DNA of 5,201 nucleotides, from contig CALNBC010000049.1 of assembly GCA_937874755.1 (NCBI GenBank), positions 1 to 5,201 of the forward strand, given 5' to 3'. This DNA is from an uncultured Clostridia bacterium. GTDB lineage: Bacteria; Bacillota; Clostridia; Christensenellales; CALWSW01. Shown here piece by piece: positions 1-4,345 of this stretch. The notes below the pieces were generated by a model, which did not search any database, had not been told where the DNA came from, and saw only the letters and a program-made list of their open reading frames with translations. Both the position numbers and the translations under genes were made by a program. The stretch's first letter is position 1, and each line of letters starts with the position of its first letter.

Positions 1-850
1 TCTCCATACGGGATACGAGGGTGAACAGCTCGTCCAGCCTTTCGGAAAGCATAGGCCATACCAGTTCGGCGGCTGCGGAGGGAGTTGGAGCGCGAACGTC
101 CGCCACAAAGTCGGCTATTGTGAAATCCGTTTCGTGACCTACGGCGGAAATGACCGGCTTTTTGCAGGCATGGATAGCCTCGGCGACGTTCTCGTCGTTG
201 AATGCCCACAAGTCCTCGATGGAACCCCCGCCCCTCGCGATGATTATGACCGAAACATCATCCATCGAGTCCAGAGCGCTTATTGCGGAAATTATTTCCG
301 CCGGCGCTTCATTCCCCTGAACCGCGCAAGGGGCAAGCAGAATGTTGCACCCCGGGAAGCGCCGCTTTGCGACATTCCAAATGTCGTGTATAACTGCTCC
401 CGTTTGGGAGGTTACCACCCCCACCAGTCCCGGGAGCCTTGGCAGGGGCTTCTTTAGCGAAGGGTCGAACCAACCGAGTTCCTCAAGACGCTTTTTTGTG
501 CGCTCGAAACGCAAAAAAAGCTCCCCCGCCCCTTGAAGCTCTAAAGTTCTTACATAGAATTGGTATTGACCGTCCCTGGAATAGAGGGAAACGTAGCCGC
601 TCACAACGACGGACGCACCGTCCTCCGGAAGGTTTCGCACACCCGCAAGGGCGCTTCTGAACATCACGCAGCGTATGAGGCTCTGCTCGTCCTTTAAGGC
701 AAAATAGGCGTGACCAGATGCTGTAACCCTGAAATTCGAGACCTCGCCAGACAGCCTTATGTTCTTGAGCAAAGGGTCATGGGAAAGTAAACCGCCCACG
801 TACTCGTTTAGCTGGGTGACGGTCAGCGTGCGAACGGAAACTGCAGGCAT
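1..850 (-). CDS. xseA: Exonuclease VII large subunit (N-terminal 283 residues; 3' end outside window)
   Basis: Catalytic large subunit of exonuclease VII, a cytoplasmic nuclease that degrades single-stranded DNA to short oligonucleotides with the small subunit XseB. Reading from ATG at 850 the frame stays open to the window edge. Residues about 5-105 look like the OB-fold nucleic-acid-binding domain (SGHAYFALKD at 45-54, then CVMF). Residues about 110-135 hold the family linker (GELFLRFERTKKRL). The nuclease domain follows, with GVVTSQTGAVIHDI at 144-157, ARGGGSIEDLWAFNDE at 205-220 and AVGHETDFTIADFVADVRAPTPSAAAEL at 236-263, all characteristic of XseA. The family is usually about 400-450 residues, so roughly the C-terminal third, a coiled-coil region, is missing only because of the cut. 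The start lies one base after the nusB stop, with a GGGTGA-like ribosome site inside the end of nusB, so translation is probably coupled. xseB would be expected next, beyond the left edge. Confidence 0.97.
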   Translation of the reverse strand, partial: MPAVSVRTLTVTQLNEYVGGLLSHDPLLKNIRLSGEVSNFRVTASGHAYFALKDEQSLIRCVMFRSALAGVRNLPEDGASVVVSGYVSLYSRDGQYQFYVRTLELQGAGELFLRFERTKKRLEELGWFDPSLKKPLPRLPGLVGVVTSQTGAVIHDIWNVAKRRFPGCNILLAPCAVQGNEAPAEIISAISALDSMDDVSVIIIARGGGSIEDLWAFNDENVAEAIHACKKPVISAVGHETDFTIADFVADVRAPTPSAAAELVWPMLSERLDELFTLVSRME

Positions 851-851
851 G

Positions 852-1307
852 CTATTCACCCGCAGGCTCGGCCTGTTTTTCTATCCCAAAGGGTACTATC
901 AGGCCTTTTTTATATGCGCGGAACATTCCGCCGAGTACACCGTTGACGAATCGCGGCGAACGGTCACCGCCAAACTGCTTCGCCAGCTCAACAGCATCGT
1001 TTATAACCTCGCCGGCTTTGCTTTCATAGTAGATGAACTCGTAGGCGGCTGTTCGCAGTATGCAAAGATCAACTCCGGGCATACGATCCACACTCCAGCC
1101 TTGAGAGCACTCTCCGATATAGTGATCAAGTTCGTCTTTTACTTTTTCGACGCCACTTACGATGGACAAAGCGAACTTGACATCGTCAACCGTAGGCTCG
1201 GAATCGTAACCCGAGAGTTCAAGGAGTTCGCCGTAATCGCCGCCTCCGCCAAGAAGATGCGAGAAAGCCAGCTTCATTGCTATCTCCCGGGCGATCGTTC
1301 TGCTCAT
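852..1307 (-). CDS. nusB: Transcription antitermination factor NusB
   Basis: Small all-helical RNA-binding protein that, with NusE (ribosomal protein S10), binds boxA in rRNA leader transcripts and promotes antitermination. With the start chosen here it is 151 residues, a normal length. The N-terminus (SRTIAREIAMKLAF) is the typical first helix. Residues 76-93 (MPGVDLCILRTAAYEFIY) and 100-125 (EVINDAVELAKQFG, then SPRFVNGVLG) match the conserved NusB core. A glycine run at 20-23 replaces the more usual polar loop after helix 1. The frame extends to an earlier ATG at 1334 that overlaps the stop of the upstream gene, but that ATG has no Shine-Dalgarno sequence. ATG at 1307 is preceded by GGAGG (1319-1323) and gives the conserved N-terminus, so I prefer it. 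The sequence after about residue 138 is a short non-conserved tail. It lies between the DUF2273 gene and xseA in one apparent operon. Confidence 0.96.
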   Translation of the reverse strand: MSRTIAREIAMKLAFSHLLGGGGDYGELLELSGYDSEPTVDDVKFALSIVSGVEKVKDELDHYIGECSQGWSVDRMPGVDLCILRTAAYEFIYYESKAGEVINDAVELAKQFGGDRSPRFVNGVLGGMFRAYKKGLIVPFGIEKQAEPAGE

Positions 1308-1318
1308 TAATGGTGTTT

Positions 1319-1323
1319 CCTCC
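1319..1323 (-). promoter_or_regulatory. Ribosome binding site deciding the nusB start
   Basis: GGAGG on the minus strand, 11 bases upstream of ATG at 1307. The spacing is longer than ideal, but no in-frame start lies closer. The alternative upstream ATG at 1334 has only an AT-rich leader, so this site favours the shorter protein. Confidence 0.6.
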
Positions 1324-1333
1324 GTTTGATGCA

Positions 1334-1579
1334 TCAGCGGTTAAATAGTCCGCTGAAGAAATCTTTTATTCTGGTCGCAAAGCTGAACAAGCTGTCTGCA
1401 ACATTTCTCCCCTTGTCCTTGGATATGCCGAGCCAGAGCCCGAATCCGCCTAGGATGAGAATGAATAAAGTGCCCCAAAACCCTGCAAGCATTATGATGG
1501 CGGCTATGATTATGCCCGCCGCGCAACCTATGACCGCATAAGGATGGGTTTTAATAAATTCGGTAATTTTCTCTTTCAA
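1334..1579 (-). CDS. DUF2273 family small integral membrane protein
   Basis: An 81-residue membrane protein of the DUF2273 type, found beside asp23 and amaP in many Firmicutes; its biochemical role is unknown to me. Two hydrophobic segments are visible at about 14-34 (YAVIGCAAGIIIAAIIMLAG) and 36-52 (a glycine-rich LFILILGGFGLWLG), joined by a very short turn, so a helical hairpin is likely. The C-terminal tail (53-81) is basic and amphipathic (SKDKGRNVADSL, then IKDFFSGLFNR) and could lie along the membrane surface. The start is TTG at 1579: an AAGGAGGA ribosome site sits 7 bases upstream and no ATG is suitably placed. The stop TGA shares its A with an ATG in the nusB frame. Its location directly after amaP suggests a part in the same membrane assembly, which is inference from context. 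Confidence 0.88.
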   Translation of the reverse strand: MKEKITEFIKTHPYAVIGCAAGIIIAAIIMLAGFWGTLFILILGGFGLWLGISKDKGRNVADSLFSFATRIKDFFSGLFNR

Positions 1580-1586
1580 TAAGGCG

Positions 1587-1594
1587 TCCTCCTT
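1587..1594 (-). promoter_or_regulatory. Ribosome binding site for the TTG-started DUF2273 gene
   Basis: AAGGAGGA, a near-perfect Shine-Dalgarno sequence, overlaps the TAA stop codon of amaP (1593-1595) and lies 7 bases before TTG at 1579. It supports the non-ATG start and suggests that ribosomes ending amaP can restart on the next gene. Confidence 0.75.
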
Positions 1595-2183
1595 ACTGAA
1601 CGCGGACTTTTGAATCGGACGGCGCTAAATTTACGTTCGTTTCCGCCCGTTCCACGACAAACTGAACTTCGAGTACGTTGATTCCGCAAGTCGCCTCTAC
1701 GTTTGTTTTGACCGTATCTTGAATTTCTGCGCTAACCTCGGGGATGTTCGCGTCGGGTGCAAGGTTGGCTATTATGCGCATGCTGACTCCGGCTTCGGTG
1801 GGGAGCAGCTCACAGCGTGCGTCGCGGACTTTTGTGTTCATGCGGACATTCCGAAGGACGATTTCTTCTAGCGCGGGGAGGGCGAGAAACACTGCTCCGC
1901 TTTCACCCTTGCGAACAAGTACACCCGGAGTCCTGGGTGCAGATTCCACATGCTTTTCTCTCTGGCGTATAAACAGTATGCGAATGCATACAAAGATTAT
2001 CAAGAGAGCGACGACGGTAGTTATTATAGAGGCTAAAATTCCATTGGTCAATGCGTTTGCGAACCATGTAAATACCCTTGGCTCCAAAAGACCCCATGCT
2101 ATACCGCAGCAAAGCCCGCAAAAGGCGATGATGCAAAGTATGAGTACGGTGTTTGTAAACCTGTCGAAGGGTTTAAGCTTCAT
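1593..2183 (-). CDS. amaP: Asp23 membrane-anchor protein, AmaP-like
   Basis: A 196-residue membrane protein. In Staphylococcus aureus AmaP tethers the cytoplasmic Asp23 protein to the membrane; the same role is inferred here from similarity and position. Two membrane segments are visible at about 12-33 (TVLILCIIAFCGLCCGIAWG) and 46-72 (ending LLIIFVCIRILFI), followed by a basic stop (RQREKH), so the rest is probably cytoplasmic. Residues about 96-181 form an Asp23/Gls24-like domain: EIQDTVKTNVEATCGINVLE at 153-172 parallels EIQNAVKNAIETMTGLRVVE in the neighbouring Asp23 gene. The short tail (182-196) is polar. The ATG at 2183 has GGAGG 8 bases upstream (2192-2196). Cysteines at 17, 22, 25 and 26 cluster in the first membrane helix, which is a little unusual. 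The gene is separated from the asp23-like gene by about 150 bases containing a strong inverted repeat. Confidence 0.9.
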   Translation of the reverse strand: MKLKPFDRFTNTVLILCIIAFCGLCCGIAWGLLEPRVFTWFANALTNGILASIITTVVALLIIFVCIRILFIRQREKHVESAPRTPGVLVRKGESGAVFLALPALEEIVLRNVRMNTKVRDARCELLPTEAGVSMRIIANLAPDANIPEVSAEIQDTVKTNVEATCGINVLEVQFVVERAETNVNLAPSDSKVRVQ

Positions 2184-2232
2184 TGTCTTTTCCTCCGTAT
2201 TATTGCGTTGTGCATCTCGATTTATAATGAAT

Positions 2233-2277
2233 GCAGGCTGCCCAAATTGTCTCTAATTCAGATGGCGGGCAGCCTGC
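2233..2277 (-). repeat. Perfect 11-bp inverted repeat (hairpin) between the asp23-like gene and amaP
   Basis: GCAGGCTGCCC at 2233-2243 and its exact reverse complement GGGCAGCCTGC at 2267-2277 are separated by 23 bases. As RNA from the minus strand this would fold into a GC-rich stem in the spacer between the asp23-like gene and amaP. The sequence after the stem (ATTCATTATAAAT) is AT-rich but has no uninterrupted U run, so it is not a textbook intrinsic terminator. It could be a partial terminator, an RNA-processing or stability element that sets the asp23:amaP ratio, or a leader structure for amaP. Confidence 0.7.
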
Positions 2278-2330
2278 TAAAGGTGACAAGTCGGTTGTAA
2301 AGGTGCTGGACAGCCCTATTAAGCTGTGGT

Positions 2331-2771
2331 TTAACGGACGCGGGACGGTTCTTCTTCCCGTACCACAGGAGCGACCGGTTCTTCTTTTACTTCCTTTTCG
2401 AGCTGGATACCAGTTACGTTGACGTTTACTTCGACCACCCGAAGACCGGTCATGGTCTCAATAGCGTTCTTGACGGCATTCTGGATTTCGACGCAAACGT
2501 CGTGAATCCTAAAGCCGTAACGCACGACGACGAACAAATCCACTGCAGCTTCTTCGTTGCCAACTTCGACCTTGACGCCCTTGGTATAGCTCTTGCGGCC
2601 CAGCTTCTCGGTGATACCTTCGAAGGCGCTGCCGCTCATGGAGACGATGCCCTTGACTTCGCTTGCTGCAAGGCTTGCGATGATAGCTATTACCTCGCTG
2701 GCGAAAGTTACCTTGCCGCCTTTTGTTTCCTGCGCAACGGATTCTACGGGAACATTGATTTCTTCGCTCAT
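2331..2771 (-). CDS. Asp23/Gls24 family envelope stress protein (YqhY-like)
   Basis: A 146-residue soluble protein of the Asp23/Gls24 (DUF322) family. Staphylococcal Asp23 is an abundant alkaline-shock protein held at the membrane by AmaP; Bacillus YqhY is a related protein. The family domain spans about residues 18-123: KVTFASEVIAIIASLAASEV at the start, GVKVEVGNEEAAVDLFVVVR in the middle, and the conserved helix-strand VEIQNAVKNAIETMTGLRVV followed by VNVNVTGIQ. The C-terminal 20 or so residues are a charged, proline-containing tail without domain features. The frame opens at an earlier ATG (2810), but that adds 13 non-conserved residues and has no ribosome site. ATG at 2771 has GGAGGT 7 bases upstream and gives the expected MSEE-type start. 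It is the first gene of the second block, and the sequence upstream holds a possible promoter and dyads. No signal peptide or membrane segment is present. Confidence 0.94.
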   Translation of the reverse strand: MSEEINVPVESVAQETKGGKVTFASEVIAIIASLAASEVKGIVSMSGSAFEGITEKLGRKSYTKGVKVEVGNEEAAVDLFVVVRYGFRIHDVCVEIQNAVKNAIETMTGLRVVEVNVNVTGIQLEKEVKEEPVAPVVREEEPSRVR

Positions 2772-2778
2772 GTATATT

Positions 2779-2784
2779 ACCTCC
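2779..2784 (-). promoter_or_regulatory. Ribosome binding site deciding the asp23-like gene start
   Basis: GGAGGT lies 7 bases before ATG at 2771. It selects this start over the in-frame ATG at 2810, which has only AT-rich sequence before it. Confidence 0.8.
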
Positions 2785-2822
2785 GAATTATAGTTTATAA
2801 TAGTTTTCAATTGACGGTTGAA

Positions 2823-2845
2823 GGTATATAATACCCCACCATGGT
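2823..2845. promoter_or_regulatory. Two short dyads just downstream of the candidate promoter
   Basis: ACCATGGT (2838-2845) is a perfect 8-bp palindrome at the predicted transcription start. GGTAT-ATA-ATACC (2823-2835) is a perfect 5-bp-arm dyad just beyond it. Dyads at and after a start site are where repressors often bind. Both are short and one is AT-rich, so chance occurrence is a serious alternative; no known regulator is assigned. Confidence 0.25.
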
Positions 2846-2848
2846 TTT

Positions 2849-2877
2849 AGTATACCAGATTTTTCAAAAGTTAAATA
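2849..2877 (-). promoter_or_regulatory. Candidate extended -10 promoter for the asp23-like/amaP/nusB/xseA genes
   Basis: On the minus strand TATACT (2849-2854) is preceded by TGG, giving the extended -10 form TGnTATACT. The -35 position at 16-17 base spacing reads ATTTAA or TATTTA, a poor match, which an extended -10 could offset. Transcription would start near 2842 and leave a leader of about 70 bases. It is the best vegetative (SigA-type) candidate in the gap between the sporulation genes and the asp23-like gene, but it rests on pattern reading alone. Confidence 0.35.
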
Positions 2878-2917
2878 GTGCGAATTATAAATTTTGCCGG
2901 TTCTGCGGATACAATAG

Positions 2918-2949
2918 CCCTAAACCGCCCAAAATGAGACGGTTTAGGG
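2918..2949. repeat. Perfect 10-bp inverted repeat after spoIIIAH, possible terminator
   Basis: CCCTAAACCG (2918-2927) and its exact reverse complement CGGTTTAGGG (2940-2949) are separated by a 12-base loop. The hairpin lies about 70 bases after the spoIIIAH stop and about 60 bases upstream of the candidate promoter of the next block, just where a terminator would separate the two units. Neither strand shows a clear U run after the stem (the minus strand continues CTATTGTATCC), so termination would be non-canonical. A stability stem at the 3' end of the spoIIIA transcript is an alternative. Confidence 0.55.
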
Positions 2950-3018
2950 TGCATGGATTGCGAGCGAAGAACACAAGATTGCCTCAATGATAACCTTTTA
3001 TATGTGATGTCACCCCAC

Positions 3019-3633
3019 TCAGCCCAGCTTGTGCACCTTGATGTTATCTGCGGACTCGCCCGTTTCGCTAGTCGCTATGTCCAGTATCTGGGCGACCTCC
3101 GTGTCCGTTAGGCTTTCGCGGTCGACTACTATGTTTACCGAACCTTCTTTTACTGTAACCGCGACCCCGGTGAATCCCTTAGCTGCGAGCAAGCCTTCTA
3201 TCAGCATTTCCTTTTCCATGGCGTCTATAAGCGCAAGCCTTTGTTCCTGCGCTTCGGCCAGCGCTTCACTGGTCGTATTCTCGTCAGCCACCATCTCGTT
3301 GAGATAATCGAGCTCCTTTTCCCTGGTTGCGTCGCGATTCGCCCTAAAAACTGCAAAGTAGTCGCCCTCGGCTCCCGCCTCGATTCCGCCTTCCACGACG
3401 GTGCCCTCGATTTGAATGTCTCCATCAAAGCCGGGCGTCGGCTGGTCGGCTTCGGTTAGCTTGTTTGCCGCGTTGTTCGAAAGGGTCATGTTGGCCCAAA
3501 CGGCGAATGCAATCAGCAGCACACACCCTCCTATAGTAAGAATGCGCTTTTTATCAAGCTTTATCCTCGGTCTTGCGGTTCTCTCTGTCCTTTTTTCGCT
3601 GCTGCCCCTGATAATTTCCAACGGCTTTTTCAT
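3019..3633 (-). CDS. spoIIIAH: Stage III sporulation protein SpoIIIAH
   Basis: A 204-residue, single-pass membrane protein of the mother-cell membrane. In Bacillus subtilis its extracytoplasmic domain binds forespore SpoIIQ across the intermembrane space, linking the two halves of the feeding channel. The N-terminal about 30 residues are basic (GSSEKRTERTARPRIKLDKK), then a membrane helix at 31-49 (ILTIGGCVLLIAFAVWANM). A low-complexity acidic linker runs to about residue 90. The conserved domain begins at DYFAVFRANRDATREKELDY (91-110), continues through a helical stretch with MEKEMLIEGLLAAKGF (139-154), and ends in the ring-building fold with VKEGSVNIVVDRESLTDTEV (161-180) and the closing NIKVHKLG. 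Length is close to that of the Bacillus protein. The start is one base after the spoIIIAG stop, with AAGGGAG (3639-3645) 5 bases upstream. It is the last gene of the spoIIIA operon, as usual. Confidence 0.96.
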   Translation of the reverse strand: MKKPLEIIRGSSEKRTERTARPRIKLDKKRILTIGGCVLLIAFAVWANMTLSNNAANKLTEADQPTPGFDGDIQIEGTVVEGGIEAGAEGDYFAVFRANRDATREKELDYLNEMVADENTTSEALAEAQEQRLALIDAMEKEMLIEGLLAAKGFTGVAVTVKEGSVNIVVDRESLTDTEVAQILDIATSETGESADNIKVHKLG

Positions 3634-3634
3634 A

Positions 3635-4174
3635 TTAGCTCCCTTCCCCCGAACTCATCGGGAAAACTTCTACTTTCGAAGATGGTACGTCCAGTATCGC
3701 CTGCGCCGCACGCATAAGGTCCATGCGCACCGAAACGTCCTCCGCGCCTTCTGCGATTATTATTGCGCCCCGCACCGTTGCGGAGCGAACCATCAGCACC
3801 ATCGCCTCTTCCCCTCCACCGCTGCCCACTGTAACGGGTTGCTCGCTCCTGCTCTCTGAGGAATCGCTTTGCTGCTCGTTTACGGTCATCGCCGGAACTA
3901 TTTCCTCGCTTGCGTCATAGGAAATCAGCACTTGTACCTTGCCAGCCCCCTTGATTGCGGAAAGCGCGTCGCAAAGCCTCTCTTCCATGTTGTATGCACC
4001 TGCAGAGGTGCTTTCAACGGCAGTATCGACCTTCGTTTCCTTGCTGCCCGAATTGCCGCTCATTAAAAACAATGCTACGGCAATGCCTGCCAGAACCAAA
4101 TAGAATGTTACTTCCAGCCACGGATGAGCCTTTAGGTAATCCGCGAGCTTTTTTACTCCTTCGCCCTTTTTCAC
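3635..4174 (-). CDS. spoIIIAG: Stage III sporulation protein SpoIIIAG
   Basis: A 179-residue mother-cell membrane protein; the Bacillus homologue forms a large oligomeric ring in the SpoIIIA-SpoIIQ channel. After a short basic N-terminus (KKGEGVKKLADYLKAHPWLE) a membrane helix spans about 22-39 (ending LVLAGIAVALFLMSG). A polar linker leads to the conserved domain from about 60: MEERLCDALSAIKGAGKVQV (63-82) with ISYDASEE, then RGAIIIAEGAEDVSVRMDLM (135-154) and AAQAILDVPSSKVEVFPM (156-173), all typical of the family. Between the two halves, residues about 98-125 are serine-, glutamate- and glycine-rich; in the Bacillus protein this position holds an insertion that builds a beta structure in the ring. 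The whole protein is shorter than the Bacillus one (about 229). The start is GTG at 4174, overlapping the upstream stop as GTGA, with GGGAGG 6 bases before it. Confidence 0.95.
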   Translation of the reverse strand: MKKGEGVKKLADYLKAHPWLEVTFYLVLAGIAVALFLMSGNSGSKETKVDTAVESTSAGAYNMEERLCDALSAIKGAGKVQVLISYDASEEIVPAMTVNEQQSDSSESRSEQPVTVGSGGGEEAMVLMVRSATVRGAIIIAEGAEDVSVRMDLMRAAQAILDVPSSKVEVFPMSSGEGS

Positions 4175-4338
4175 ACCGTACCTCCCAAAAGCTTAGCTGT
4201 GGACGCAAGCACAACGCCCATGTATACAAGGCCAAGCACCAGCCTTGCGGCCTTGCCCAAATTGCTGTCACCAGCGATTGCAGATAACAGCGCCACCATT
4301 ACCGACGCGCCCGTCAGCGTCATAAGCCAATCTCCCAT
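4171..4338 (-). CDS. spoIIIAF: Minimal SpoIIIAF-like protein, two membrane helices only (55 aa)
   Basis: A 55-codon gene between spoIIIAE and spoIIIAG, the place of spoIIIAF. It starts MGDWLMTLTGASVMVALLSA and has two hydrophobic segments, about 5-21 and 32-50 (ARLVLGLVYMGVVLAST), joined by a short polar turn (GDSNLGK), ending KLLGGTV. This pattern, a D/E-W-L start, a helix, a short polar turn with a lysine, a second helix and a K-L end, matches the first about 50 residues of Bacillus SpoIIIAF. That protein is about 206 residues and continues into a soluble ring-building domain, which is absent here. The frame is closed upstream by a stop at 4351-4353 with no other start between, so 55 is the maximum. 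GAGGG lies 4 bases before the ATG. It starts 7 bases after the spoIIIAE stop and overlaps spoIIIAG by 4 bases (GTGA). The assignment rests on position and helix pattern; no database comparison was possible. Confidence 0.75.
   Translation of the reverse strand: MGDWLMTLTGASVMVALLSAIAGDSNLGKAARLVLGLVYMGVVLASTAKLLGGTV
4181..4186 (-). promoter_or_regulatory. Ribosome binding site for the GTG-started spoIIIAG
   Basis: GGGAGG lies within the last codons of the preceding small gene, 6 bases before GTG at 4174. It supports the non-ATG start and the translational coupling of the two genes. Confidence 0.75.
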
Positions 4339-4345
4339 GTTGCCC

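Noticed and set aside
759..1310. A 183-codon plus-strand open frame opposite nusB and the start of xseA
   Set aside because: It is antisense to clearly conserved NusB and XseA coding sequence, shows no recognisable domain, and has no convincing ribosome site.
1308..1334. Longer NusB starting at ATG 1334
   Set aside because: No ribosome site precedes it; the nine extra residues (MHQTEETPL) do not resemble NusB, and GGAGG lies inside this stretch, serving the ATG at 1307.
1744..2256. A 170-codon plus-strand open frame opposite amaP
   Set aside because: Low-complexity, S/T/R-rich translation that mirrors the AmaP codons on the other strand; no family features.
2311..2328. Small hairpin (ACAGC/GCTGT) just after the asp23-like stop codon
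   Set aside because: Only a 5-bp stem with no U run; too weak to call a terminator.
2787..2792. TATAAT on the minus strand upstream of the asp23-like gene as a -10 element
   Set aside because: It is only about 15 bases from the start codon; transcription would begin within or after the ribosome binding site, and no -35 match is in place.
2838..2860. TTTTAGTATACC resembling half of a FapR-type operator
   Set aside because: The second, symmetric half is missing, and the resemblance is limited to a few AT-rich bases.
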